Below, piece by piece: positions 27,048 to 36,234 of a stretch of DNA of 64,000 nt; position 1 is the first letter of the stretch; each line of letters opens with the position of its first letter. The stretch spans positions 248,001 through 312,000 of the forward strand of contig NZ_JADJCO010000003.1 of NCBI RefSeq assembly GCF_016703145.1, read 5' to 3'. The notes under the pieces are model-generated. The model had not been told where the DNA came from. It saw only the letters and a list, made by a program, of their open reading frames with translations, and searched no databases. The stretch is from Ottowia sp. (GTDB taxonomy: Bacteria; Pseudomonadota; Gammaproteobacteria; Burkholderiales; Burkholderiaceae_C). The position numbers and the translations under genes are program-made.

Positions 27048-27902
27048 TCAGGCGCCGACGGTACGGTCCAGGAAGCCGACGATTCGCGCCGTGACTTCGT
27101 CGCGGTTGGTCTCGTTCAGCAGTTCGTGGCGCGCGTCGCGGTACAGCGCCAGATCGACGTCGCGCAGGCCGGCGTCGCGGTAGCGCTGGGCGACAGTCTC
27201 CAGTGCCGCGCCACCGCCGGCCAGGGGGTCGGCATCGCCCGAGACGATCAGGATCGGCAGGTCGGCGCGGAGCCGCGCCAGCTGCGCGGGGTCGGCGGCG
27301 CGCCGCAGTGTCTCGATGCCCTCGAAGGGCTCGGGCACGAAGCCGCAGGCCGGGTCGGCGCAGTACTTGTCGACCTCCGCCGGGTCGCGGCTCAGCCACT
27401 CGTAGCCCGTGCGGTGCTCGAAGGCCTGGTTGAACACGCTCAGGTCCACCGGGCCCGGCGCGGTCAGCACATCCACGATGCCCGACACCTCGCTGGAGCC
27501 GATCAGCACGGCGGCGTCCACGTCGGCCGAGTGGTCCAGCAGGTACTGCTGCGTGGCGAAGGAGCCCATGCTGTGGCCCACGATCGCCAGCCGCGCCCCC
27601 GGGTGGTCGGCGCGGATGCGCTGGTTGAGCTGATTCAGGTCATCGACCCAGCCCGGCCAGCCACCTTGCCCCCAATGCCCGTAGCGGCCGGCGGCGGTGC
27701 GGCCCGAACCGCGGCCGTCGGGCGCGTAGACCAGGTAGCCCGCGGCGGTCAGCGCCTCGGCGAAGCGGCGGTAGCGGCCGCCGTGCTCGCCCAGGCCATG
27801 CTGCACCTGAACCACGGCGCGCGGCGCGCCCTCGGGCGCCCAGCGCCAGGTCTGGATCTGGAGGCCGTCGCGCGAGGCGAAGGCCAGCGTGTCTTCCTTC
27901 AT
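27048..27902 (-). CDS. alpha/beta hydrolase, monoacylglycerol lipase/lysophospholipase-like
   Basis: 284 residues. QHGLGEHGGRYRRFAE is the oxyanion-loop signature of the Serine aminopeptidase S33 / monoglyceride lipase group. APDGRGSGRT follows, and the nucleophile Ser is in IVGHSMGSFATQ (about residue 115). The acid is in ILIVSGDADPL and the His in DARHELLNE. It probably hydrolyses a lipid or other ester in the cytoplasm. Neighbours give no pathway clue. ATG 27902 follows GGAGACGACCC. Confidence 0.88.
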   Translation of the reverse strand: MKEDTLAFASRDGLQIQTWRWAPEGAPRAVVQVQHGLGEHGGRYRRFAEALTAAGYLVYAPDGRGSGRTAAGRYGHWGQGGWPGWVDDLNQLNQRIRADHPGARLAIVGHSMGSFATQQYLLDHSADVDAAVLIGSSEVSGIVDVLTAPGPVDLSVFNQAFEHRTGYEWLSRDPAEVDKYCADPACGFVPEPFEGIETLRRAADPAQLARLRADLPILIVSGDADPLAGGGAALETVAQRYRDAGLRDVDLALYRDARHELLNETNRDEVTARIVGFLDRTVGA

Positions 27903-28131
27903 GGGTCGTCTCCTTATATCTTTCAAATAATTCAAACTTCAGTGGTCGAAGTGCAGGCAAGCACGTCGATCAGTGAACGGGTTGACTCGCCATTGCGCAG
28001 CCTGGGTCTCCTGCGAGCCCGAGCTCGAACCACAGCACAGGGCGCGCGGTGGTGGTCTTTTGTTCTGCTGCATCCTGAATGGTTGATCGAACACATTTCG
28101 TATTCATAAGGCTGGGAGCCGGAGAACTGCT

Positions 28132-29080
28132 ATGAGTGAACCTGTCTACGTGGGTATCGATGTCGCCAAGGCCAGCTTCGAGGTGGCTGCCAGCGGCGAG
28201 GCGCAAACCTTGAGTCTGGGCAACGACGAGGCGGGCCACGCCGAGTTGCGCCAGGTGCTGGTACCGCTGGCACCGCGCCTGATCCTGCTGGAGGCCACGG
28301 GCGGCCATGAGCGACTGCTGGCGCTTGCGCTGGCTGCGGCGGGCCTGCGCGTTTCGGTCATCAACCCGCGCCAGGCACGCGACTTCCGCCGCTGCACGGG
28401 CAAGCTGGCCAGACCGATCGCATCGACGCGCAGGTGTTGCGCGGCTTCGCCGCCTTGCTGGACGCGCAGGGTCGCGAGCCGCGTGCGCTGCTCGATGCGC
28501 AGCAGCGCGAACTCACCGCGCTGGTGACGCGCCGACGTCAGTTGGTCGCCATGCTGGTGGCCGAGCGCCAGCGCCTGGCGCTGGCCCATCCGAAGGCCAA
28601 GGCCAGCATCCTGGCGATCATGGATGCGATCGCCGCCCAGCTCCACGACGTGGACGGGCAGCTGCGCGAACACGTGCGGGCTCACCACGCCGACCTGGCC
28701 AAACTGCTGACCTCCGTCAAAGGCGTTGGCCCCACGACAGCCAGCACGCTCCTGGCGCAGCTGCCTGAACTCGGTCACCTCAACCGCAGGCAGATCACCT
28801 CGCTGGTGGGCTTGGCCCCGATGAACCGCGACTCGGGCACCTTGCGCGGGCAGCGTCATATCTTCGGCGGGCGCTCCGACGTGCGTCGCGTGCTCTACGT
28901 GGCCGCGCTCGTCGGTACACGCTTCAATCCAGTGCTCAAGCCTTCTACGCAAAGCTGCTGGTGGCGGGCAAACCCAAGAAGGTCGCCCTCGTGGCCTGCA
29001 TGCACAAACTGCTGATCATCCTGAACGCCATCGCTCGCACCAAGTCGCCTTGGCGCAACGAGATCGCAGGGATAGCTTGA
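28132..29080 (+). mobile_element. IS110-family element with frameshifted transposase
   Basis: The transposase starts MSEPVYVGIDVAKASFEVA and carries the first DEDD-site residues GIDVAK, LILLEATGGHE and (after a shift) TDRIDAQVLRGFAALL. The C-terminal half has SVKGVGPTTASTLLAQLPELG and SLVGLAPMNRDSG, with the family Ser region and DVRRVLYVAAL. Two apparent one-base deletions (about 28411-28414 and 28941) break the frame. The restored tail reads AFYAKLLVAGKPKKVALVAC to a stop at 29080. Ends and flanks were not resolved, since IS110 elements lack clear inverted repeats. Confidence 0.85.
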
Positions 29081-29085
29081 GTTAG

Positions 29086-30759
29086 TCATTCAAGATGGTT
29101 GCTGTTGTTTATGGGGAACGTGCCGCCAGTCGCTCGCTTCACCGTGGACTGCCGCAGCATGCGGCGCACGACGGGCGGATCGTCGCCCACGTGGAAGGCC
29201 AGCTTGCGCTCGCGCAGCGCCACGTCGGCGGCGCTGGCGCGGTCGAAGCGGCGCAGGTGCTCGGTCCACGAGCTGTCCTCGATCACCTCGACGAAGCGCG
29301 CCGGGTCGTTGATGTCCGTCAGCAGTTCCCAGTCCACCGCGCCCTGGCGCAGGCGCGAGCGGCGGCTGTCTTCCATCAGCGCCAGGAAGGCCGGCGCGCG
29401 GGCCGGGTCGATGCGGTATTCGATGGTCACCACCACGCGGCCGCTTCCCGGCGGCGGGTTGGCCGTGGGATGCGGCAGCGGGCCGGCGGGCGTGGGGTCG
29501 TCGATCATGCCGCGGTCGGGCCAGCGCCAGCACACCAGCGCCATCACCAGGATGCCGGTGGCGGCGCTCAGCGCCAGGGCCGTGGGCACGGTGGTCCAGG
29601 TCGCCACCTGGCCCCACGCGGCGGCGCCCGCCGCGGTGGCGCCCATGATGGCCATCTGGTACATCGACATGCCGCGCGCGCGCACCCAGTCGGGCAGGCT
29701 CACCTGCGCCGACACGCTGAGCGAGTTGGCGGTGGTGATCCACGCCCCGCCGCCCACCACCATGGCCAGCACGCCCACCCACACCTGCGAGGTGGCCGCC
29801 ACCACGGCCATCGCCAGCGCCTGCAGCCCCGTGCCCAGCAGCACCAGGCGGTCGCGCGCGAAGCGCTGGCGCAGGCGCGGCAGCGCGAAGGCCGAGCCGA
29901 TCGCCCCCGCGCCCATGGCCGCCAGCAACAGCGTGAAGGTGCCCGCGTCGCCCCCGACCATGCCGCGCGCCACCAGCGGCAGCAGCGCCATCATCGCCGT
30001 GCCGTGGAAGAAGAACACGGCGATGCGCAGCAGCACCCCCTTCAGGTGGTAGGACTGCGCCACGTACTGCAGCCCCACGCGGATGGCGCCGGCCAGCGGC
30101 TCGCGGCCCAGCGGGTTGGGCTTGGGCTCGCGCCGCCAGCGCGTGATGACCACCGCCGCGCCGGCGGAGAGCACGGCGTTGAGCAGGAACACCCAGGCGC
30201 TGCCCAGGCTGGCGATGATGCTGCCGGCCACCAGCGGGCCGAGGATGCGCGAGGCGTTCATCGACACGCCGTTGAGCGCCAGCGCCGCCGGCAGCTTGGC
30301 GCGCGGCACCAGCTCCGGCACGATGGCGGCGAACACCGGCCAGCGCAGCGCCAGCCCGACGCCGTTGAGGAACACCAGCATCAGCAGCAGCGGCGGCCCC
30401 ACCACGCCGGCGAAGATCGCCAGCGACAGCAGCGTGCCCACCACCGCCACCCAGACCTGGGTGAAGAACAGGAAGCGCTTGCGGTCCAGGATGTCGGCCA
30501 GCGCGCCGGAGGGCAGGCCGAGCAGGAACACCGGCAGCGTGGCCGCCGTCTGCACCAGGGCCACCCAGATCGGCTTGGACGTGAGCGTGGTCATCAGCCA
30601 AGCCGAGGCCACGTCGTTCATCCACATGCACAGGTTGGCGACCAGCCAAGTGCTCCACAGCATGGTGAACACGCGGTGGCGGAACGGCGCCAGCGCGCCC
30701 AGTTCGTCGTCGGGGTGTGGAAGCGGCGCCGGATCGGCTTCGGGACGCGAATCGGGCAT
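29086..30759 (-). CDS. MFS exporter fused to a C-terminal ABM-like domain
   Basis: 557 residues. The first about 420 residues form 12 helices of the EntS/MFS_3 type (FRHRVFTMLWSTWLVANLCMWMNDVASAW, LPSGALADILDRKRFL). The last about 110 (VVVTIEYRIDPARAPAFLALMEDSRR onward, with WELLTDINDPARFVEVIE) look like a dimeric alpha/beta-barrel (antibiotic-biosynthesis-monooxygenase-like) domain, an arrangement known in this transporter family. The end FPINNSNHLE lies against the IS110 element and may be altered by it. The start overlaps the pssA stop. Substrate unknown. Confidence 0.82.
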   Translation of the reverse strand: MPDSRPEADPAPLPHPDDELGALAPFRHRVFTMLWSTWLVANLCMWMNDVASAWLMTTLTSKPIWVALVQTAATLPVFLLGLPSGALADILDRKRFLFFTQVWVAVVGTLLSLAIFAGVVGPPLLLMLVFLNGVGLALRWPVFAAIVPELVPRAKLPAALALNGVSMNASRILGPLVAGSIIASLGSAWVFLLNAVLSAGAAVVITRWRREPKPNPLGREPLAGAIRVGLQYVAQSYHLKGVLLRIAVFFFHGTAMMALLPLVARGMVGGDAGTFTLLLAAMGAGAIGSAFALPRLRQRFARDRLVLLGTGLQALAMAVVAATSQVWVGVLAMVVGGGAWITTANSLSVSAQVSLPDWVRARGMSMYQMAIMGATAAGAAAWGQVATWTTVPTALALSAATGILVMALVCWRWPDRGMIDDPTPAGPLPHPTANPPPGSGRVVVTIEYRIDPARAPAFLALMEDSRRSRLRQGAVDWELLTDINDPARFVEVIEDSSWTEHLRRFDRASAADVALRERKLAFHVGDDPPVVRRMLRQSTVKRATGGTFPINNSNHLE

Positions 30760-31385
30760 CAGAGTTTCGGGATGCGGATGCGGCTGATCATGAGCGAGCC
30801 CGACAGCGCGTACAGCAGCACCAGCGGGTGCAGCGTGAAGCCGCCCACGCGCCAGGCGCCGCCCCACAGCTGCGGACCGACCGCGCCCACCGCCGCGGCC
30901 GCCCACAGCAGCAGCACCAGCAGGATCGAGGTCGGGATCGGCGTGCCCTCGAAGTGGCTGACCTTGCCGCTGCCGGCCGAGAGCGCATCGGCCGTGACGT
31001 TGAAGCGCGCCAGCCGCGACACCCCGCAGGCGACGAAGAAAACCAGCACCGCGCGGTCCCACAGCCCCTGCATGCCGCAGCCGTAGGCGATCAGCGCCGG
31101 GGCGACGCCGAAGGAGATGACGTCGGCCAGTGAATCCAGCTCGCGCCCGAGCAGCGAGGACTTCTGCCGCCAGCGCGCCACGCGGCCGTCGAACACGTCG
31201 AACACCAGCGCCGCCAGCACCAGCGCGCAGGCGTAGTGCACGTGACGCACCTGCTGCGTCTGGATGAAGCTGATGATGGCGAACATCGAGCCGACGCCGC
31301 ACACGGCGTTGGCCAGGGTGAACCAGTCCGCGAGATGGAACTCGCGGATCATCGAGAACGGCTTGGGCTTTGGCGACGCATTCAT
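30759..31385 (-). CDS. pssA: CDP-diacylglycerol--serine O-phosphatidyltransferase
   Basis: 208 residues, an integral membrane enzyme making phosphatidylserine, the precursor of phosphatidylethanolamine. The CDP-alcohol phosphotransferase signature D-G-(x2)-A-R-(x8)-G-(x3)-D-(x3)-D is visible in DGRVARWRQKSSLLGRELDS followed by LADVISFGVAP. Its start overlaps the gshB stop (ATGA) and its stop overlaps the MFS start, so all are translationally coupled. Phosphatidylserine decarboxylase is not in the window. Confidence 0.92.
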   Translation of the reverse strand: MNASPKPKPFSMIREFHLADWFTLANAVCGVGSMFAIISFIQTQQVRHVHYACALVLAALVFDVFDGRVARWRQKSSLLGRELDSLADVISFGVAPALIAYGCGMQGLWDRAVLVFFVACGVSRLARFNVTADALSAGSGKVSHFEGTPIPTSILLVLLLWAAAAVGAVGPQLWGGAWRVGGFTLHPLVLLYALSGSLMISRIRIPKL

Positions 31386-32331
31386 GCCAACGCCACCGCC
31401 CGCTCCAGCGCATCGACGAACAGCGCCGGCACGTCGCAGCCGGTCTGGTCGCGGATTTCCTGGAAGCACGTGGGGCTGGTGACGTTGATCTCGGTCACGC
31501 GCGTGCCGATGATGTCCAGCCCGATCAGCAGCAGCCCGCGGGCGCTGAGCACGGCGCCGATGGCGGCGGCGGTGGCCCGGTCGGCTTCAGTCAGAGGTTG
31601 CGCCACGCCCTTGCCGCCGGCGGCCAGGTTACCGCGCACCTCGCTGCCCTGCGGGATGCGCGCCAGGCAGAAGGGCACGGGCTCGCCGCCGATGATGAGG
31701 ATGCGCTTGTCGCCGGCTGCGATCTCGGGCAGGAACTTCTGCACCATCACGCTGGTGGCGCCGCCCTGGTTGAGCGTCTCGACGATGCTGCCCAGGTTCA
31801 GCCCGTCGGCCTTGACGCGGAAGATGCCCGTGCCGCCCATGCCGTCCAGCGGCTTGAGGATGATGTCGCCGTGTTCGGCGTGGAAGGCACGCACGGCCTC
31901 GGCCTCGCGCGTGACCAGGGTCGGGCCGATGAACTGCGGGAACTCCATGATGGCCAGTTTCTCCGGGTGATCGCGCAAGGCCCTGGGTTTGTTGAAAACC
32001 CGCGCGCCCTCGCGCTCGGCCTGCTCCAGCAGGTGCGTGGCGTAGAAGTATTCGCTGTCGAACGGCGGGTCCTGCGCATGAGCACGGCGTCGAAATCGGC
32101 CAGCGCGGTTTCGCGGGGCTCGCCCGCGGCGAACCAATCGGAAGGATGGCCGGTGAGCGTGATATCCCGCACCCGCGCCGCGACCTTGCCGCCGCGCTGC
32201 CAGGTGACGTGCCGCGGCTCGCCCGCCGCCAGGGTATGCCCGCGCCGCTGGGCCTCGCGCATCATGGCGAAGGTCGTGTCCTTGGTGATCTTGAAGTGGT
32301 GCAGCGGGTCGGCGATGAAGAGCAGTTTCAT
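31382..32331 (-). pseudogene. gshB: glutathione synthetase, frameshifted
   Basis: The N-terminus from ATG 32331 reads MKLLFIADPLHHFKITKDTT and continues in frame to ALADFDAVLMR. The frame then changes, and DPPFDSEYFYATHLLEQAE through the ATP-grasp core (LKPLDGMGGTGIFRV, FLPEIAAGDKRILIIGGEPVP, INVTSPTCFQEI) follows in another frame to the stop at 31382. The break at about 32071-32078 equals one missing A in MRKDPP (ATGCGCA-GGACCCG). Restoring it gives a full-length GshB of about 316 residues. Glutathione synthesis needs this enzyme with gshA at 40250, so sequencing error is a serious alternative. Confidence 0.85.
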
Positions 32332-33518
32332 GGTGTCTTGCGGTCAGGAGATCGCGCGTACTGTTGCACAAATAGCGCGAAGCTGCCGGCGACCACGCCC
32401 CAGAAAGCCGAGCCCACGCCGGCGATCACCACGCCGCTCAAGGTGACCAGGAAGGTGATGAGCGCGGCCTCGCGGTGCGCTTCGCCCTGCAAGGCGACCG
32501 CCAGCCCGTTGCCGATGGTGCCCAGCAGGGCCAGCCCGGCGATGGCCACCACCAGCTCCTTGGGGAACGCGGTCAGCAGCCCCGTGATGACCGCGCCGAA
32601 GAGGCCGATGGCCACGTACAGCGCACCGCACGACACCGCCGCCGTGTAGCGCCGGCGGCGGTCCTCGTGCGCCTCGGGGCCCATGCATATCGCGGCGGTG
32701 ATGGCGCTGAAGTTCAGCGCGAAGGCGCCGAAGGGGGCCAGGACCAGCGTTGCCAACCCCGTCATGGTGATGAGGCGGGAGATGGGCAGGTCGTAGCCCG
32801 AGGCGCGGATCACCGCCACGCCCGGCAGGTTCTGCGACGCCATGGTCACCACGAACAGCGGAATGGCCAGGCTGATGGCGGCCGCCAGGCTGAACGTGGG
32901 CGGCGTGAAGACCGGCAGGGCCAGCTCCAGTTGCACGGCCGACCAGGCCATCCGCCCTTGCAGCGCCACGAAGGCCACGGCCACCGCCAGCGTGATGACC
33001 ACGGCATAGCGCGCCGCGAACTTGCGCGAGAACAGATAGACGACCAGCATGGCCAGCACCAGCGGCAGCGCCGTCTGCGCGGCCGCGAACGCCTGCAGGC
33101 CGAACCGCGCCAGCACGCCCGCGAGCAGCGCCGCGGCGATCTCCATGGGGATGCGGTTCATCACCCGCTCGAACCAGCCCGTCACCCCCGCCAGCGTGAT
33201 GAGCACGGCGCTGACCATGAAGGCGCCGACGGCCTCGCCCATGGTGAAGCTGCCCGCCAAGCCCGCCGTGGCCAGCACGGCGGCGCCGGGGGTGGACCAG
33301 GCCACCATCACGGGCTTGCGCAGGATCAGCGAGGGCACCAGCGAGCACAGCCCCATGCCCAGGCCCAGCGCCCACATCCACGAGGTGATCTGCGCCGGCG
33401 TGGCGCCAAAGGCCTGCGCGGCCTGGAACACGATGGCCACCGAGCTGGTGAAACCCACCAGCACCGCGACGAACCCGGCCGTGAAGGCCGAGAGGCTCAA
33501 GTCTTTGAAGAATGGCAT
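32328..33518 (-). CDS. benE: BenE-family benzoate/H+ symporter-like transporter
   Basis: 396 residues with about 12 membrane helices. The N-terminus is FKDLSLSAFTAGFVAVLVGFTSSVAIVFQAA. VAWSTPGAAVLATAG and the helix pair with TMASQNLPGVAVIRASGY are conserved BenE features. It imports benzoate or a related aromatic acid, but no aromatic degradation genes are here. The stop overlaps the gshB start (ATGA), starting a coupled series benE-gshB-pssA-MFS. Confidence 0.88.
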   Translation of the reverse strand: MPFFKDLSLSAFTAGFVAVLVGFTSSVAIVFQAAQAFGATPAQITSWMWALGLGMGLCSLVPSLILRKPVMVAWSTPGAAVLATAGLAGSFTMGEAVGAFMVSAVLITLAGVTGWFERVMNRIPMEIAAALLAGVLARFGLQAFAAAQTALPLVLAMLVVYLFSRKFAARYAVVITLAVAVAFVALQGRMAWSAVQLELALPVFTPPTFSLAAAISLAIPLFVVTMASQNLPGVAVIRASGYDLPISRLITMTGLATLVLAPFGAFALNFSAITAAICMGPEAHEDRRRRYTAAVSCGALYVAIGLFGAVITGLLTAFPKELVVAIAGLALLGTIGNGLAVALQGEAHREAALITFLVTLSGVVIAGVGSAFWGVVAGSFALFVQQYARSPDRKTP

Positions 33519-33542
33519 GGGGAGGATTCTGGCATTGCCAGA

Positions 33543-33606
33543 ACTATTAATTTGATAGCTATCAGCGCATATCCATCAAGAGCTAGAGGCCAAAAACACT
33601 CGAAAC
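33543..33606 (+). repeat. dispersed palindrome-headed repeat, family A copy 7
   Basis: AACTATTAATTTGATAGCT, AGCGCATATCCATCAAGAGC, AGAGGCCAAAAA and TCGAAA form one of the best copies. It lies in the gap between the duplicated kup end and benE. Confidence 0.7.
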
Positions 33607-33613
33607 CAGTCGA

Positions 33614-33874
33614 TCAGATTTCCACCTTCGACCCCAGCTCCACCACGGCGTTGCTGGGCAGGTTGAGGAACTCCGCCGCGGCCGTGGCGCTGTGGTGCAT
33701 GTGGGCGAACAGCTTCTCGCGCCACGGCGCCAGGCCGGAGCGCAGGGTGGGCGTGACGATGTCGGGCGAGGTCGAAAAGGTGGTGTCCTTGGCGGTCTTG
33801 AAAGCTTCCAGCAAGTCGGCGGCGAAGAGCAGGTTCATGGCGTTCGGATGCGAGATCAGGGCGTACTGTTGCAC
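33614..33874 (-). pseudogene. chimeric relic: benE end + gshB start + duplicated kup 3' end
   Basis: An 86-codon open frame made of three pieces. The first residues MQQYA recall the BenE C-terminal VQQYAR. MNLLFAADLLEAFKTAKDTT is a diverged copy of the GshB start MKLLFIADPLHHFKITKDTT. From SPDIVTPTLRSGLAPWREKL to the stop it equals the last 50 residues of Kup. Bases 33614-33764 match 38316-38466 with only two visible differences. The nucleotide similarity to the benE/gshB junction extends past the ATG to about 33880. No function is expected. Confidence 0.8.
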
Positions 33875-33919
33875 AAACGCGCCGGCGCGACCGCCGGCAC
33901 CAGCACTGGTACTCGCTGC

Positions 33920-33977
33920 TGTTTCAATAGCGTCTAGCGCTTATTCCATATGGGCCGAAGCCACTTTTCTTATGAAT
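33920..33977 (+). repeat. dispersed palindrome-headed repeat, family A copy 8
   Basis: GTTTCAATAGCG, TAGCGCTTATTCCATATGGGC and GAAGCCACTTTTCTTATGAA. The last bases overlap the stop region of the LysR gene (33970). Confidence 0.6.
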
Positions 33978-34875
33978 CGGCGGTGCTGGCCTGCAGATGC
34001 TGCACCAGTTGCCGCGCGACGGCAGGCAGCGCCTCCATGGAGCGCACGCACAGCGCGAGCCTGCGCGCGGCCCAGGGCTCGTCGAGCGTCGCGACGCGAA
34101 CGCCCAGCTCGCGCACGTACAGCCGCGCGCTGACGCGAGGCATCACGCCCACGCCCAGGCCAGCCGACACCATCAGGCACAGCGCGTCGTAGCCGGTCAC
34201 CTGCATGCGCAGGCGCAGCGGCCGGCCGGCTTCGGCGGCGCCGCGCTGCAGCAGCTGGTGGATCGCACTGCCGGGATGCATGCCGATCAGGTCGTGGTCC
34301 AGCGCCTCGGCCAGGCGCACGCTGCGGCGGCGCGCCAGCGCGTGGCCCCCGGGCACCACCAACACCAGCTCGTCCTGGCGGTAGGGCAGCAGCGTCAAGC
34401 GCATACCGTGCTCGCCGAAGTGGCTCTCGCTCAGAACGCCGACGTCGGCCGCGTTCTCGGCGACCGAGCGCGCCACGGCGCTGCTGATCTGCTCCTGCAA
34501 GCGCACGTCGATCAGCGGGTGGCGGGTCATGAAGCCATGCAACTCGGCCGGCAGGAACTGAGTGATGGCCGAGATGTTGGCCGCCACGCGCACCAGCCCG
34601 CGCAGGCCGGCGCCGTAGTCGTGCATCTGAGTTGCGATGCCGTCCAGGTCGTTCAGCACGCCGCGCGCCAGGTGCAGCAGGGCGAACGCGGCCTGCGTGG
34701 GCTCGATGCCGCGGTTGCTGCGCGCGAACAGGGGTACGCGCAGGCGCGCCTCCAACTCGGCCAGGCGCCGGCTGGCGGCCGAGGGTGCGATGTGCTCGCG
34801 CTCGGCCGCGCGGGCGATGGCACCGGTTTCCACCACGGCGACGAACAGGCGCAGCGACACGGGGTCGAGCTTCAT
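33970..34875 (-). CDS. LysR family transcriptional regulator
   Basis: 301 residues. The N-terminal helix-turn-helix is MKLDPVSLRLFVAVVETGAI with AAEREHIAPSAASRRLAELE. The effector domain follows from about 90, with LRGLVRVAANISAI and LVLVVPGGHALARR. It is divergent from the CoA-transferase/lyase/Bug operon with a 150-bp gap, the usual place for LysR activators, so it probably controls that operon in response to its substrate. Confidence 0.9.
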   Translation of the reverse strand: MKLDPVSLRLFVAVVETGAIARAAEREHIAPSAASRRLAELEARLRVPLFARSNRGIEPTQAAFALLHLARGVLNDLDGIATQMHDYGAGLRGLVRVAANISAITQFLPAELHGFMTRHPLIDVRLQEQISSAVARSVAENAADVGVLSESHFGEHGMRLTLLPYRQDELVLVVPGGHALARRRSVRLAEALDHDLIGMHPGSAIHQLLQRGAAEAGRPLRLRMQVTGYDALCLMVSAGLGVGVMPRVSARLYVRELGVRVATLDEPWAARRLALCVRSMEALPAVARQLVQHLQASTADS

Positions 34876-35025
34876 GCCGCCGATGGTAGCGCCAGCCATG
34901 CCGAAATGCGATGGCAACCTCGCGCATAGGCGTTTTGCGACTTCCTCCCCAGGGTAGAAGATGCGGCCCTGGCTTGGCCATGCCGCCCGACGACGGCCGA
35001 ACACCACAACGGAGACACAGCAGCC

Positions 35026-36234
35026 ATGAACACCCCAACGACGACCGCTGCCGCGCTGGCCGGCGTGCGCGTGATCGAGATGGGCCAGTTGATCGCTGGC
35101 CCGTTCTGCGGGAAGACCCTGGGCGAGTTCGGCGCCGACGTGATCAAGATCGAGCCGCCCGGCGCGGGCGACCCGCTGCGCAACTGGCGCCTGATCCAGG
35201 ACGGTACCTCGGTCTGGTGGCAGGTGCAGTCGCGCAACAAGCGCTCCATCGCGCTGGATTTGCGCAACCCGCAAGGGCAGGCGATCGCTCGCCGGCTGAT
35301 CGCCGAGGCCGATGTGCTGGTCGAGAACTTCCGCCCCGGCACGCTGGAAGGCTGGGGCATGGACTACGAGACGCTGTCCAGGGACAACCCGGGCCTGGTG
35401 ATGCTGCGCATCTCGGGCTATGGCCAGACTGGCCCCTACCGCGACCTGCCGGGCTTCGGCGCCATCGGCGAGGCCATGGGCGGGCTGCGCCACCTGACCG
35501 GCGAACCCGGCCGCGTGCCGGTACGCTGCGGCATCTCCATCGGCGACACGCTGGCCGCGCTGCATGGCACCATCGGCATCCTGACGGCGCTGTACCACCG
35601 CAAGGTGAACGGTGGCCAGGGGCAGGTGATCGACGTGGCACTGCATGAGGCGGTGTTCAATGTGATGGAAAGCCTGATCCCCGAGTACAGCGCCTTCGGC
35701 GCGATCCGCGAGGCCGCCGGCAGCGCGCTGCCGGGCATCGCCCCCTCCAACGCCTACCGCTGCCGCGACGGCTATGTGCTGATCGCGGGCAACGGCGATT
35801 CGATTTTCAAGCGGCTGATGCAGTCCATCGGCCGTGACGACCTGGGCCGTGACCCGGATCTGACCAACAATGCCGGCCGCGCCGCGCGCGCGGCCGAGTT
35901 GGACGCCGCCATCGAAGCATGGACCGAGGCGCGCACCGTCGACGCGGTGCTGGCCGCGCTGGGCGAGGCGCGGGTGCCGGCTGGCCGGGTCTACACCGCC
36001 AAGGACATCGCCGACGATCCACATTACCGCGCGCGCGACATGATCCTGCGCCAGGCCACGCGCGACGGCCATGAGGTCGAGGTGCCCGGCGTGGTGCCCA
36101 AGCTGATGGGCACGCCGGGCACGGTGCGCAGTTCGGCGCCCAGGCTGGGCGACGACACCGACGCGGTGCTGGCGGAGATCGGCTTTTCCGCGCGGGACAT
36201 CGCCGCGCTGCGCGACACGAAGGTGGTGGCATGA
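35026..36234 (+). CDS. CaiB/BaiF family (class III) CoA-transferase
   Basis: 402 residues. The N-terminus LAGVRVIEMGQLIAGPFCGKTLGEFGADVIKIEPPGAGDPLR is the class III signature. The catalytic Asp is in the EKPGDPLR-homologous/ALDLRNPQG region, and VLVENFRPGTLEGWGMDYE follows. It moves CoA between a thioester and a carboxylate. The stop overlaps the next gene (ATGA), an HMG-CoA-lyase family enzyme. Together they suggest activation then cleavage of a branched hydroxy-dicarboxylate, such as 3-hydroxy-3-methylglutarate or citramalate. The substrate is inference. Confidence 0.9.
   Translation: MNTPTTTAAALAGVRVIEMGQLIAGPFCGKTLGEFGADVIKIEPPGAGDPLRNWRLIQDGTSVWWQVQSRNKRSIALDLRNPQGQAIARRLIAEADVLVENFRPGTLEGWGMDYETLSRDNPGLVMLRISGYGQTGPYRDLPGFGAIGEAMGGLRHLTGEPGRVPVRCGISIGDTLAALHGTIGILTALYHRKVNGGQGQVIDVALHEAVFNVMESLIPEYSAFGAIREAAGSALPGIAPSNAYRCRDGYVLIAGNGDSIFKRLMQSIGRDDLGRDPDLTNNAGRAARAAELDAAIEAWTEARTVDAVLAALGEARVPAGRVYTAKDIADDPHYRARDMILRQATRDGHEVEVPGVVPKLMGTPGTVRSSAPRLGDDTDAVLAEIGFSARDIAALRDTKVVA

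Noticed and set aside
33614..33874. Small intact gene of 86 codons
   Set aside because: Every part is explained as a relic of benE, gshB or kup.
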